From Cunninghamia lanceolata (Eukaryota > Streptophyta > Pinopsida > Cupressales > Cupressaceae), in the NCBI GenBank assembly GCA_027924645.1, contig BSBN01000213.1, positions 31,064,501-31,128,500 on the forward strand: a stretch of 64,000 nucleotides of DNA, in the 5' to 3' direction. Below the pieces are notes generated by a model that worked only from the letters and a program-made list of their open reading frames with translations, had not been told where the DNA came from and made no database searches. Both the position numbers and the translations under genes were made by a program. Shown piece by piece: positions 1-12,621 of this stretch. How positions within the stretch are numbered: position 1 is the stretch's first letter; every line of letters begins with the position of its first letter.

Positions 1-806
1 GATATAGAGACAATTTATGTAGAGGAAGAGGAACCTTTTGAGACATTAGATTTGATAGAGAAACCAAAAGAAGGTGGAACATTAATCTTGAGAATAATTT
101 TGTTATAGAATCATCATCGGAAACAGTGCAAGAGAAAGTTTATGTGGACAAGTGTGAGACATAACAGAAAAGAGAAGTTCATGACTAGATATTCTACTGG
201 AAGAAGAAAGTTTATGTACTAGAATGAAGTAAATATGGACAAAGAAATAAGGAAAAGTATAGGAGAAGTGTATGCAAAGAGGAAACTATAAGATCTTGAT
301 GAGTGCAGAGAAATTGTATCTAGGATCAGAAGTTAGATAGTGTTGCAGAGAAAATTCAGAAAGTGCATTGACAGAATCAAGGAAGTAATCGATTGTTCCA
401 GAGGATGCAAGTATGTATCTATTGACTCTTAATTGATTGAAGTAGACATTGATCTTGAGGCAACTTGCAGAGAAGACTTTCTTAGACTGTCGATCATCAA
501 GGTAGTGCAAGGCTTGCAAGTAGACCGCTAAACCTAGACATGACAACATGAAGAACTTGAGGTAACTTGAGGAGAAGACTTGCTCAGATCGTCGATCATT
601 GAGGTAGTGAAAGGATTGCAAGTAGAATGTTGAACTTAGAAGAATTTGAGGTAGTTTTGCAAGGTGGACTTGAATAGACTGCCAACCTTGAGGCAGTTGC
701 AAGTACCTGAAAACAGACCGCTGAACCTATCCTAAGGGATCACAGTAAGTTTGACATAAAACACACCAAAGTGAAGAGGCTCACTTTTCAATTAACCCTA
801 AGAGTC
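1..806 (+). mobile_element. 3' internal end of an LTR retrotransposon entering from the left
   Basis: The segment immediately before the LTR start at 807 resembles the segment immediately before the 3' LTR of the Ty3 element at 43511 (both hold a TCACTT-TCAA-TTA-CCCT stretch, then the LTR). I therefore read it as the 3' internal end of a related element. An open frame from base 1 (acidic, about 35 codons, stop near 108) could be the tail of a pol or extra ORF, but I recognise no domain in it. The apparent minus-strand ORF at 286-702 is a by-product of internal repeats. Family assignment is inference. Confidence 0.4.
457..729. repeat. three degenerate tandem copies of an about 80-bp unit
   Basis: Copies at about 457-536, 559-638 and 648-729 share the order GAGG(C/T)A-CTTG, GAAGACTT, GATCGTCGATCAT-like, AGGTAGTG-AAGG-TTGCAAGTAGA and TGAACCTA. 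The third copy is the most diverged. They sit just inside the LTR of the element that begins off-window. Confidence 0.55.
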
Positions 807-1756
807 TGATGCAGGAGCATCCAGAAGAACTCAAGATAGTTGAGATAGCTGGTAGTGAAAACAGAGTATTGAGACAGTGAATTGGGAGATACCACATTTT
901 ACCGCATTTGAGTATGAGAGACTACGGAGCTGGAATTAACATCTAGACATAGTCAGTTACAACATATCAAGAATTCAGATCATTTGGCCTTGATTCTAGA
1001 GAGACCATTATCGAAAGATTGACTATTTTTGCATAACAAAGCTAACTATGTTCAGTGGAGTCTAAATCAGCTTGCGAAGAAAATATGTGACTTGCAGAGC
1101 AAAAAGGAGCATTGTTCAATGAAGTTTAGGACCTGACTGACCTTCAGTGAGATTCACACAAAGTTCTATGCATTTGCAGAGCAGTGCCTTATGTTTAGGC
1201 CTGACCTATTTTGTGTACACATTTCATAACTAGTCGTTGCAACCAAGCTAACTTGATAATGATTTGAAGGCTTGCAGAGGATATAAATAAGAGATAAAGG
1301 ATTGTTTCTAAGCAGTGATAGATAGCACAGAGAAATGAAGCAAGATCTTAAGTTGTTTTGATTCGATTGAATAGAAGAATAGAGAAGAAAGCAGAGAAGG
1401 AAGCAGAATGAGTTGCAGAGCAGAGAATTGAGATGTAGAAGAAAGAAATCATGAAAGAATATTGTTGTATGAGTCCTTTGTAATCCCTGGGCTGCGGCCT
1501 AGCATCTGTAAAGCCCTTGAGGCATGTGTAATTTGATTTGAAGTTATAAGGTATGAGGAATGAGCTTTGAAGGCTAGGTTTTTCCCTGTTAGGGTTTTCC
1601 CAGGATATATCTTGTGTCATATGTTCATGGATAGATTTTGTCTTTCTGTTGATTAACTGTAAGTTTTTGTTGCATATATGTATGATCATGGTGTAATTGT
1701 TTAAGGCTGCAAGGTTGGACAGTCCCTCACTAGACCCTCCTACCTTGACTACATCA
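807..1756 (+). mobile_element. probable LTR (3' LTR of the element at left)
   Basis: It begins TGATGCAGGAGCATCCAG, the same tip as the LTRs at 36453 and (reversed) 7992, and can be closed at 1756 by ACATCA, giving TG...CA ends. A TATA box (TATAAATA, 1282-1289) with a GC-poor downstream leader fits an LTR promoter. The body is not visibly related to the 36453 LTR, so only the tip is shared. No target-site duplication can be tested because the left end of the element lies outside the window. The right boundary is uncertain. Confidence 0.5.
1282..1289 (+). promoter_or_regulatory. TATA box inside LTR
   Basis: TATAAATA follows a purine-rich stretch about 475 bp into the proposed LTR, the usual place for the U3/R promoter. 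Confidence 0.4.
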
Positions 1757-4700
1757 GTAGTGGATCATAATTCATATATATATCATGATGAAAAAAGAAA
1801 AGGTGCCGTTGGGGAAATAATTCGAATAGTACATCTTATGGTTCCATTTGATCAACATGTAATTTTATTTTTTGAATTACACATGCCATTTTATTTTCGT
1901 CTATGCTTTTCACTTGGTCTTTCCACTTAGGGGTGGGTTTTTTTAGGTTACATATATCCATGATTGTTCTAATTTGAATGCAAAAGTGAAGGCATCTTCT
2001 ATTCTTCCTCATTTACACACATAGATGTAAGTATTTGAGGTATATATCTCTATTTTCATTGATGTTGTCTCAAATTTGTTATGCTTAAGTCTATCATGCT
2101 TATATGCTCACTTTATCATCTTTATGATTCACATCTCTTTCCATTTCCATTTTATAGTTTTTATTCAAAATTTCTCTCCTTCCTTGATTTCACACCACTT
2201 TGCTTTGGCTATTATTAATCATTTGTAGAGTTTATGCGTAGTTCATAGGTGGACTCTAGATCTTTGCTTTGGCTATTCTACTTCTAGATGTGTTTGTATT
2301 TCACATTTTTATACGTTGGTATTCTTTACTCCTGTCACATGCACACCAAAGTGGGGAAAAAGGTAATGGAAAAAAAACTACATACACTACACTTTTACTA
2401 TTCATTTTACACCACTCAGTGTGGGAGTCACAAGTACTTGGTCTTAATGCATGATTTTGATTGATTTGACACCCTCTTTGGCTCAAATTCTCAATTCTCG
2501 GTCTAAAACATAACTATATATCCATCCCTAAACATTTATCAACGCTTAACTTACATTTTCTTCTCCTAGATAAAAATCCATAATTGTGGATTTGACCCAA
2601 CATAGTTTTATGAATCATAGAAATGACCTCAAATATTTCAAATTTAAATTTAATCATGGGCCTAAGATGACTCATTTTCAACTAGTTGTTAAGTGTCATT
2701 TTTCATGCCAAAGCATTTAAATTATGTGTCTAAGTCAAGTATATAAGGACGCCACTCCCTAGGTCATTATCCATCATGCAATATCATGAATCATTACACA
2801 TATTCACTCATTATCTCTAAAATAAATCACTATTACTCATGCCTCTCATAATCACTCTTCTATCATAGCACAACTTTACATCAACCTATTCTTATTGCAT
2901 TACCTCTTTGTCCACAAGGTCAAAACCCTAGTTCTTGCACTAGATATTTGTATTACCCCTTTGCATTTTATTTCAAGTTAGCCTTATTTAGGATAGTGTC
3001 TGATGCATTTGTTGCATATTGTATTCCTCTAATTATCAAATCCTATTGATTCAAATCTAGGGGCTTGTCATATAAGGAGAATATCCTCACTTAGAAAGCT
3101 CCCCAAAGGTGTTCCTAAACACTACTAGTTTGTTGTTGAAGGTCAAAACATCTTGTGAATGATTGTCTACAAGTACAAAAGTGTCATAGATTGTCAGATC
3201 AAATCCTTGCATGTATCATATTAGTTTTGCATGCTAGGTTCAAATTCAAAGTTGTAGAGATCACTTCTATAGGTGTGCGGTCAACCGTAAGTCATAGATA
3301 GTTCCAATCTTCATAGATCTCAATGGTATCAATATGCTCATCCCATATCGAAAATAAGAATTCAAGTATCAATCATTTGTCACAAAGAATTGTATATCCT
3401 CTTCATCAACACAAAGGTATGAATTTATTATTGCCATTTATTTCTATTTTTAGATCCACTTAGTTATGCTCTCAATTCCAAAATCTAGGCTAATTATTTT
3501 ATTCAATCACTTGCTTTAATTTATTAGCATAGATTTTTATGTGTGGGATGTTTTATTTCCTTACAATAGTAAGAGTTAAAGAAATACTTATTTTTTTATT
3601 TACTTTATATATAATAAATTTACACTTTTAACTCATGAGAGTTGTAGTTTAGTTGGTAATAAAGCAATCATAATGTATTTTTTACAATAAGAGATAAAAG
3701 TGCATATACTCTACATCCTTACCCCTTTGCATATATATTGTAAATGCATGGTCTTAGCACTCAATTTGGCTAATTTGGTGCACAAAATAACCCTAACCAA
3801 GAACCTATCACCCATAAAGGACTTCACCATTACCTTAGTTAGGACTAGTCTAATCCTAATGGACTTTTTCCTTCTTGGACTAGGACACACACACAACCCT
3901 TAGACTAGTTCGTTCCATGAGCTAGTTCAACTATTTCAAATTTCATTTTCCCAATCCTAAGGCTAACTTTCTTGGAATATGATTGTTATCTCACTAGCTC
4001 ATACGCCAAAGGCTCAATTTGTTCCAATTATATTAATTGCACCATCATTTTACATCTTTTCTTTGCAAGTTTTTATCTTTGTACACAACAAGGCTTGACT
4101 ACTATCAAGGAAGTCAATATGCTTCCCTCTACTTATAACAAGCTTTATTGTTCTTTTCAACACATTTTCTTACTTAACAAACATGTACAAAAGAGGTGAG
4201 CACATTTCAAGTTTCTATATCATCAGATATAATGTTGCACTGGTTATACTAGGTGTTGTGGGCAATCTAGTCTTAGTATGTAGATGTAATTATGTCCCAA
4301 ACAAGATAATATTTAACTCGATCTTTGTTCTAGTAATGCTTTTAATACACTACATACATTTTGCATCATTTTCCATGTAAATAGGCTTTGACTGGAAAAA
4401 TTATCTATCTCTAATAAAATTTTTATTATAATATTTTTTTTTATCAATGTACCCATTGAACCTATGGGTCCAATTGCTAGTAATATATATATTTTTATTT
4501 AGTGAAAGGAGAAACAAGAACTCAAATCTTTTTGACCAGTAGTACTTGACATAAATAATATTTTTTTTATTTTAAATTAAAATATGAACATCTTTTAGTA
4601 TGCCAACATTATTAAAAATACATAAATAAATTTTAAAAAGAGCTCTAATTGCAATACACTCTATCCATTCTACCTCTAACTCCATTGTATTTTGAAAGTA

Positions 4701-7216
4701 ATTTGATCACAACCTAAGGTATATCAATAACATTGCTAAAAATTCTATTTGTTAAATTTATATATTACTTTTTGAGAAAAATAAGAAATTAAATATATTA
4801 AATTTACATTATGATTTGGATCAAAGGAGTGATTTGTAAGTCATGTAATCTACAGACTACATACCAAATAGAAACAAAGGTTATGGTCAAGGTAGGATCC
4901 TCACTCGAGATACAATTGCAATTGCTAGAGTGTAAATCATAATTTATAAGGAAATAGAAAAAGTGTTGTAAATGGGTTTGAGTGCATTTGGTACTAATAA
5001 GTAGAACTTAATCCTCTCTCCCCTCTCACCTAGTCAACTTCAACTGAGGGTGATACTCACATTTTACAACTAGTTAATAATTTTCCACCTAATTTGAACT
5101 ACTTGCATACAAAAAAGAAAGAGTTAGGAGAAACAATATAAGAGGCTATGAAGTTATAGTGAACTATAATTACAATTACAATCAATAATTTGATTCCATG
5201 AAAATTAATCCATCAACTCCAAATATAAGCATTTAGATATCAATTATATATATGCAAGGAAACATTATATGTGCATTAGTTATAATGAATTCATCTACAA
5301 ATACAACTACAATTATCCACTTTATATCATTAGTACCAATACATATCAACATTTCTCTAAAGATACATTCATTATAGGAAAAGGAATAAAGTATTTTTAG
5401 TAGTATAAGTTATTAGGACTTAATAGCTAGATTCTAAATAGAGTTGAAATTAGTAGTTTTTGTAGTTTTATACCATAAACACCACTCTAGCACTCAATGA
5501 TTGGAACTTTCCCTTTTAAACATACATTTAAGAAGTAGAAAATACTAGATAAGTTGCTGATGAGATCTCAATTTATAATATACTACAAATGTACTATAAA
5601 CATAGTTATTGTCAAATATTTTATACTAGAAAAATTAAATGCTCGAAGCCATTATAGTCAAAAGAGGGTTTTTGATATCAATGCATACAAACTTTTCAAA
5701 GAAACAATCTTTGGTGTTACACCTGGTGACCCATTTGAGAATATTTGAAGAGCGAAAGATAAAACATTTAACAATTAAAATGAAAGAATATTGGATAAAT
5801 ATTTAGTACATAGTACTAACAACTAGATATTATTTTCCTCTCTCCTATAAAACCAAACCCTTCACTATTAGTGTAACACAAGTTTTTGTAGTAGGGCATG
5901 GAAACTTTTTCTATTTGAATTTCTAGTAAATTATATTTTTGTTGAGGAAATAATCATTATCTTCTGTCTATGCCATTTTTTAGACCCAACTAGAAATGAG
6001 CCTCACCATAGTCTACCATTTCAAATATTGATGTAAGTTGAACTATCAAATTCTTCATAAGATTTGTGTTCTTACTAAAAAAGAGTATACACACATACCT
6101 TAACAAGTGGCTATTACTTCCTCCATATTTGGCCTTTATATGAATTTTGCTCACTATCTTCTAAGATCTTTGCTTAAGAAAATAGTAAATTACATAGCAC
6201 TTCCACAATGCTCTCCCATGTTGGCCCTGCTTTGCTACTTGCTTCTTCAACTCACTCCACTCAATTGCACAAACATTATACAACTCCAAAACTTTGAAGT
6301 AACATGATTAACATGACCTACATAGAGTGCATTTATGTAAAATATCATAAATTAGACTTAATAGAGATCCCAAATAAAGAAAACTTTGAAAGATGGAATA
6401 TTTGAATGTATCCTTATATCACCAATGACTCATCAATTTAACACAGATGCCCTGCTTTGAAAGAAAAATCTTAATAACACCTTTACCAAAAACAAGAAAT
6501 CAAAACTATCAACTATGACAAAAGAATCTTCACCATTTACCACTTAGAATGACTTGTTAATAGAATGGAACACATCATCTGATATGTCATGCATGGAAAA
6601 ATATTAAATAAATATTGATCCATACATGCTCTCAACTACAATGTAAATAATACCCAAAACTACTACAAGAGGCCTTCATTTCAAACTCATCTTACCCATA
6701 ATGAAAATCTACACTAGGTAATATAAGCTCTATCAAATTTTACTTGAATGAAAATTAAAATGATGGCTCAAAGAATATGCCAAGAAAACACTTTTTTTTT
6801 GGCTTATCCTTGGATTTTCAAACAAGAAAAATCATTCGTATCTTTCACAAGATCTCAGACAATGAATGAAGCCAAAATATGTCTTAGTTGAAAATGAAGC
6901 AACAAAGTATCCAACTAATCAAGACTTACAATTTTTTTACAATTCAATCTAATCTTAAACAAGCTACCAAGGTTTGAAGGAATGAACTCACTTTATATGC
7001 CTTAAAAAGTAGTTGCATAAAGCTCTCGCTAATTGCTTGAACCACAAATTTGGTAGAGCTTCACTACCAACAAGGTTCAAATAATATCCCTTTAAACAAA
7101 CAATATAAGACACCACATTTTATTCTTTAAAAATCCATTTGATTTCTAAAGTCTACCACATGAGATTATCATTGATCAACTACAACATTTATAGATGCCA
7201 CCATCAACATAAACAT
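1757..7216. other. AT-rich DNA without recognisable genes
   Basis: All open frames are short (77 codons or fewer), lack family motifs and fall in AT-rich sequence. The only structured part is about 2640-3420, which has a TATATAAGG box at 2740-2748 followed by a CT/AT-rich leader and looks like a decayed LTR promoter. I found no ends, primer-binding site or duplication for it. The rest shows only short A and T runs. Confidence 0.5.
2740..2748 (+). promoter_or_regulatory. TATA-box-like element in a possible decayed LTR
   Basis: TATATAAGG is followed by a C-rich leader, a layout common to plant LTR promoters. No LTR ends were found, so this is only a candidate. Confidence 0.2.
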
Positions 7217-7992
7217 TGATGAAGGGGGTAACTCATAAAACACACAATAACAGAAATTGCACATAGAAAATAGAATGATATTTTCTTAATATGGGCATAA
7301 CATTACATTATAGAAGCTCAAATACAATTAGAGTGAATCCCCTACAGGTTGCAACACATTACAGCTCCCTCTCTCAAGACTCTGGAATCTTTAGCCTTCG
7401 GTAACCCCAAATCAACTAGGGTTTCTATTTTCCCACCTTTTCCTGACTCTACACCTTCCCCCTTAACTCTACTACCCCAAGGGTTCCCAAAAATGGTCAT
7501 ATATAGCCCTTTTTGGCGGCCACCAGCTTAATTTTGAAATTTGCGTCTCCCTCCAAAAATAGGTCAACTTTGCGGGGCCATAACTTTCGATCCGACCGTT
7601 GGATTTTCAATTATAATACCTTTTCGGAAAGCTCTCAAAAGACGATGGTGCACAAGCATTACCTAAAGGTAGATTGCTTGGGTTTCCCACCAAATTTCGG
7701 GCCCATCCGGAGCCTCTAAGTGCCTCAAGTTTGACTTTGAATATTTCAATAGGATTTTTGGAATTTGAAATTTTAATATCTCACAAATGACAAATGATAT
7801 TGAAGTGATTTCTTCACCATTAGCTTCAATTCACCATTCTAGAGGTCTATGTAAGATTTTGCATCCAAACGTGCACAAATGCAAACTTACTAAAAATAGT
7901 AACCCTGCCAAATTTAGCCCTTATTGAAAAGAAACAATATTTTTTTTGGGTTGATGCAAGATTGCTCTTACACCCTGGATGCTCCTACATCA
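7217..7992 (-). mobile_element. solo LTR of the Ty3 chromovirus family, minus strand
   Basis: Read on the minus strand it starts TGATGTAGGAGCATCCAG and ends in a CCCCCTTCATCA tip, matching the LTRs at 36453-37303 and 43511-44325 along its length (including the polyadenylation-side text near the CATCA end and the motif at 7577-7651). It is flanked by a perfect 5-bp target-site duplication, AACAT (7212-7216 and 7993-7997). No internal domain is present, so this is a solo LTR left by LTR-LTR recombination. Its 776 bp compares with 851 and 815 bp in the complete element. Confidence 0.93.
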
Positions 7993-8289
7993 AACATCAA
8001 CATTCAATCTTCTCTACTAAAGATCTAAAATGAATTGTCATCTTTTGATTTGATATAATATTGATGAATTACCAAACTTTCCTTTTTATATTACATCAAT
8101 CAAACCAACATAGTGAAAAAACTAAACAAATATGGTTTATATGCATTTGAAGTCTATGCAATGCATGCTGAGCTCTCTGAAATGAATTTACATGGTGTAC
8201 ATGCACTCAAGTATTATAGAATGCATTTTTTTTTGTGTGTGTGCACACACCTTACATGTTTGAAAATTTGAGCCTTGAATTGATATTTG
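7993..8289. other. AT-rich spacer
   Basis: This stretch lies between the solo LTR duplication and the first 783-bp repeat. It contains a T8 run and a GTGTGTGTGCACACAC stretch near 8235-8252 and nothing else I can name. Confidence 0.5.
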
Positions 8290-9072
8290 GATAGAATAAC
8301 ATGAAGATTGTAATGAGATCTTAAATTATTTAACCAATTAAAATCTAAATAAACAATTTTATTAAAAAATTAATTAAAATATTTTTGTGTTTACATTCAA
8401 ATGAATAAGTATCAATATTGGTTTAAAAAATATTTATTTTTGACTAGCTAGAAAGTATAGTCACTAATAACGAATTATCACTTATGCACCACAATAGTTA
8501 CCCTCTTCCAACAAGGACTAATAACTTAATTCTCACACAAAACTAAAATACAAATTTAAATAAAGTGGATATCTAATATGGACTCTAATTCCAAATGAGA
8601 AGGACGAGAGCCTCACATCTAAATTAAATATTTCACCATATTGTACAATGAACAATTATGTCCCTCCAAATATATCACCATCTATATGATCATTCATTTT
8701 GACCATCTTTTAAAAACTATTTTCTACCAAATGGTTGTACTTTAATTGGTTGAGCACAATTAGTGAGGATAATGTCATGTTCCTTGATTTAGTCATTCAT
8801 CAAGATTCAAGTTCTTTAAAGGTGTAATAAAAAGAGATGAAGTGAGGATCTGCCTCGACTTTAACAATATAGATACCCCTCAATTCTTCAATCTAAACCA
8901 AAATAAGTCAAATTTTATGTAACTTTAACCTATACACCAGATACCAACAAACTACAAAAATGATTAAAAAATTATTAACCTTCTCAACAAAACAAAATAT
9001 TCTTTAAAAAATTAAAAAAAAACACAAATAATTATATAAATAAAAAACTACATAATTTTTAACCTTCTAAAT
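8290..9072. repeat. long direct repeat, copy 1 (left flank of the pararetrovirus)
   Basis: This 783-bp AT-rich stretch matches 13970-14751 with only four base differences and one A-run length change by my reading. It shows no coding potential and no TG...CA ends, so it does not look like an LTR. It ends abruptly in the middle of the viral protease frame at about 9072. Its inner edge is therefore the virus/host junction. Confidence 0.93.
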
Positions 9073-9490
9073 TAGGTTTCTCAAACAATTTATGGTTGAC
9101 TAATTTCAAAGATGGAATTCTGACAGGTCCATCTGTATGCTTGACAGAAATCTCATGTGTTCTCAACACAAACGGTTGGTATTTGGTCAAGAAAGTATAT
9201 CCTAACAACAAATCTTCTCTCAGGCTATCAAGTTCAATGAGGTCAACAATAAATTGCTTACCTTGTATCTCAATGCTGACATCCTGTGCAAACCTTCCCA
9301 TCTTGATTTCTTCTCCGTTAATAGCATATCCTGCGGGAAGATCTGACTTTGTTTTCCAGAACTCAGAGGGGATTGCATTAGTCTTGGCAAAACTACGAGA
9401 AGAACCAGAATCAACAAATGCATCCATGGGAATAGGCTTGTAACCGGAAAAACAAAGGTTAACTCTGATATATGTACAATTTTCAACCAT
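9059..9490 (-). pseudogene. caulimovirid aspartic protease domain (truncated polyprotein end)
   Basis: The 143-codon frame contains the retropepsin-type active-site motif VDSGSSRSF at residues 26-34, followed by a hydrophobic stretch with DLIELDSL and LLLGYTFLTKY, the usual second half of a pararetroviral protease. In the family this domain cleaves the viral polyprotein and is followed by RT-RNase H. Here the frame runs off the viral sequence into the host repeat (about 9072) and ends at a chance stop at 9059. The upstream frame is the same as that of the coat region, with stops at 9575-9577 and 9620-9622, so the apparent Met start at 9490 is not a real start. Confidence 0.8.
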
Positions 9491-9619
9491 GTATAGGGCA
9501 TTTGCAGGTTCAGAAAGGATGTCATGACTAGAAACAGAGGATGATTCTTCATCATCAGCTTTGGTTAGAAGTTCTCAAATTTCCCCCACTACAGAAGTGA
9601 GCTTATCCAAAGCTTTTTG

Positions 9620-9895
9620 CTACAACACACACTGACGGGCAAGGATGTCAATAGACTCATTGCAACAATCAACTTTGGAACAAAGAGCATCAATACTGCG
9701 ACTAAGAGAGGCAGGAGGTGAATGGCGAGAAGATCGACGATGGGAATGATGCTGAGATGAACAGTGTTTGGGGGATGACTTGGAAGCGGACCATTTGGGC
9801 TGAATATATCCATGGCATGACTTGTGAGGAGGTGGTGATGGAGAGCTAGAAGGAGATCTGTGAGCAGAGCGCTTAACTTTCTGAAGCAAGGCCAT
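9620..9895 (-). pseudogene. polyprotein segment between coat protein and protease
   Basis: About 90 codons, rich in Ser, Pro, His, Lys and Arg in the first two thirds, then a short amphipathic stretch (SIDALCSKVDCCNESIDIL). It lies in the same frame as the coat domain upstream and the protease downstream, separated by stops at 9899-9901 and 9620-9622. A basic, low-complexity coat-protein tail is common in caulimovirids and may bind nucleic acid, but no catalytic motif is visible. Confidence 0.5.
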
Positions 9896-9931
9896 TTTCT
9901 ACTTTTCCCAGGCTTTGATATCTTTTACCTG

Positions 9932-11499
9932 CTATTTTGTAGCAGCTTTCCTGTCATCCAAGGAACCTGACATATGATAAGGATCTTTAGATTTTGCCAT
10001 ACTGATCTTAAAATCTAAATCCTTGATTGCTTTCTTGACTACTTTAGAAACAATTATATTATCAGAAGACCTGGAGCTTTTAGATGGAGATTCAGAAGAA
10101 CTGGTAGGATAAACCTTCTTATGTTTATCTCTGGCCATATATAAATTATCAGGCAAAATCTCAACAAGCTCAAACAGAGCAATATTAGAGGAACCAAGGA
10201 CTTCTTGAGAAGCAACAATTTCCCATGCTTCTGTATTATTCTGTTCTTCAAACATTGCATAAATCTTATTTTCAGGTCTATGTTTCTTAGGACAGTCTGT
10301 AGCATAATGCGGCCCTTTACAAATGAAACATTGTACAGGTTTATTCCTTTTCTTGAAATCTTTATTCTTCTTGAACAAATACTTTGGCGGTTTTCTATTC
10401 TTAAAAGAATTTCTATTTACAGGAGCAAGCCTATATTTCTTTTTGTAGGCTTTCTTTTTACGGAAAGAATATTCCATATTGTCATTGTCATACTTAGAAT
10501 ATTTACATTTCTTGCAATGATAATTCTTACCACATGATTTCTTGCTGAATTTTCGAACATGCTTGAAATCTTTTATCTGATTGATTGGAGGAAGACTGCA
10601 ATAATCCTTCATATTACATGAAGAATTGTACTGATCTCTATTATCACTTAAGGCTTTCAACAGACATCCTTTATCTAATTTATAGCTAACCAGAGTTCTT
10701 AATTCACTGAAACCAAAAGTATCTATCTTAGTTTTGTACTTGGTAGCTATGTATTCTTCATCATAATCACCCAAACCACAAGGAAGAGAATTCAGATAGT
10801 ATTTCTTAGTGGTGGAATCATGCAACTTTCTGGCAGCTATCATATATTTTTCAAAGACTAAATTGTACTTATGCAATTTGCCCAAGTCTTTGAGCTGCAG
10901 AGAATAAAGGATTTTTTTCTGCCTCAAGAATATCATTCTTTTCTATTACCACAGAATAAACCAATCAGATATAACTTTAAAGTAGCAAATCCTTCAGCAG
11001 ATATATCATTCCTACCCATGTCTTTTTCTTTAACATACTCATCTCCATCAGAATCTATTGAAATAATACCATTATTAGGGAGAGAGTTCCACCAACTGCG
11101 GAGCTTACCAGACATGAGTCTAACTACATACAAAATTTTATTAGCCTCAGACCAAGATCCCCTTGTATCAAAGAAATTCTCTAATGTCTCACACCATGTA
11201 CAAATAGTATCATAGGGATCTATAATTTTATCAATATTCAGAATATAACCAGAAGTCGCATAAGCTCTTAACTGTTCAGGTCTGGCATTTTTTGACATAG
11301 CATCTTTCATTTCAACATCAAACTGGTTTTCTACAGTTGATTGACTAGCCATGCATAAAGGTTCCCAATCCTCTATAATTTCTATAATAGGAGTGTCTTC
11401 AGAAGACATATACTCTGGCTCGGAAGAGGATTCATGATAGGAGACTGTTTCAAAAATTTCTTCGTCAGAAGAATTCATGGCTGCAGCTGGTTCTTCCAT
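9932..11499 (-). pseudogene. caulimovirid coat protein with CCHC zinc knuckle
   Basis: Two overlapping frames cover one domain: 11499-10933 (acidic N-terminal part, then a helical capsid core containing WCETLENFF and LRSWWNSLP) and 10936-9932. The second continues the core, then becomes strongly basic (KKxYKKKYR) and carries the zinc knuckle CFICKGPHYATDC (C-X2-C-X4-H-X4-C, about 10291-10331). That knuckle and the Lys-rich arm are the hallmark of caulimovirid coat proteins, which package the genome and interact with its RNA. The frame change at about 10933-10936 is a break. The downstream stop at 9932-9934 is a TAG that could have come from CAG. Confidence 0.82.
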
Positions 11500-11883
11500 A
11501 TAGACTGGCTCATTATCTTTGAGATCACATTCTTGTAGCCAATCTTTTAGAGGTTCTGAAACCTACAACATATGCTCTTTTTGCTTTGGAAGAACTATTT
11601 TAGAAGGCATTTGAGGATTCTGGCTTCTAATGGTAGATGTTGTTGGTGCTGGTTGTTCTTCAACTTCTTCAGAGAAAAGAATACTTTTTCTTCTCTATAT
11701 TTTTGGTCTGGGCTTAGGATCTATTTTATGAGATTTCTGAGTTTTAGCATCCTCAGTGTCTTCCTCAGAACTATCTTTTCCTTTCTGAGATACTCTAATC
11801 TTCTTGGCATATTTTCTAACCTTTTCTAGGTTTCTAGCAACATGCTCTAGTAAGACTTTATTTTCCTGAGCTTGAGTATCTCT

Positions 11884-12609
11884 TCAATTGTTAGACTGAG
11901 AGACTTGATTATAAATTTGACCTGCCACATTTTCTAATCTTTCACTACTACATTGTATATTTGTGGCCATTGTATGTGTTTGACTAACTTGATAATTTAA
12001 TGTGCCAAAATTATTTAAGGTAGAAGTACACTGCTTATCAATTCTACCTATAGTAGTTTCTGTCTTATACTGACTATTCTGTATTTGTAATATTCCATCA
12101 TAAACAGAAATAGTCCTATTTATGCCTTGCTTGACATCTACTGCTATGTCATCGATATTTTCTGAAGCAGTTTGCATCCAACTGGACTGCCAATTTCTCT
12201 GTGCTTCAGAATTCTTTTGCTTTGTTCCCACCTTAGTGTGAACTTTGGCTTCATATCTGCCCCATGTTTTCTCCTCAGGGTTGACAACCTGATAACTATC
12301 TTGTGTTGGCCATCGGCCAGGAGTGTAACTGACTAAATCCACAGCAGTAGAAGGATCTACTTGAACCGTATGCTTGGTTCTCCTTTCAGTTCCATATCTA
12401 GGCAAATGTTCGCGCATCATGCTAGCATGTTCTCCTAGCTTAGCTATCTTTATACCTTTTCCCTTTCTTTTCTTTTCTGGCTCTTCTTCTTGCTTAGGAG
12501 CAAGATGTAATCTTGCACTTACTTGTTTAGCCAGTTCATCTATCTGGTCAGAATTTTCTGCAGGAGTAAACCTGTGAGATCTGGATGAAAAGGATGACCT
12601 TGAAGGCAT
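11884..12609 (-). pseudogene. polyprotein linker region between movement and coat proteins
   Basis: A 241-codon open stretch, Ser/Arg-rich at the start, then a charged region with EEEPEKKRKGKG and a Gln/Asn/Thr-rich helical tail. It is in frame with the movement-protein frame upstream (stop TAA at 12622-12624) and with the coat frame downstream. The sequence 11500-11883 continues the same frame, interrupted by stops at 11884-11886, 11695-11697 and 11563-11565. I recognise no enzyme motif. The position corresponds to the poorly conserved spacer before the capsid in single-polyprotein caulimovirids. Confidence 0.55.
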
Positions 12610-12621
12610 TTGTTTAAACCT

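Noticed and set aside
286..702. 138-codon minus-strand ORF with repeated LQxxHYLxDRxS wording
   Set aside because: The repeats come from the degenerate 80-bp DNA units, and the strand opposes the proposed element.
3640..3690. A-box-like text GTAGTTTAGTTGGTAATAAAGC suggestive of a tRNA or SINE
   Set aside because: No B box follows at tRNA spacing and no second copy exists in the window.
8737..8815. SINE-like TTAATTGGTTGAGCA in the long repeat
   Set aside because: The only B-box-like text is about 60 bp away and no shared SINE body follows.
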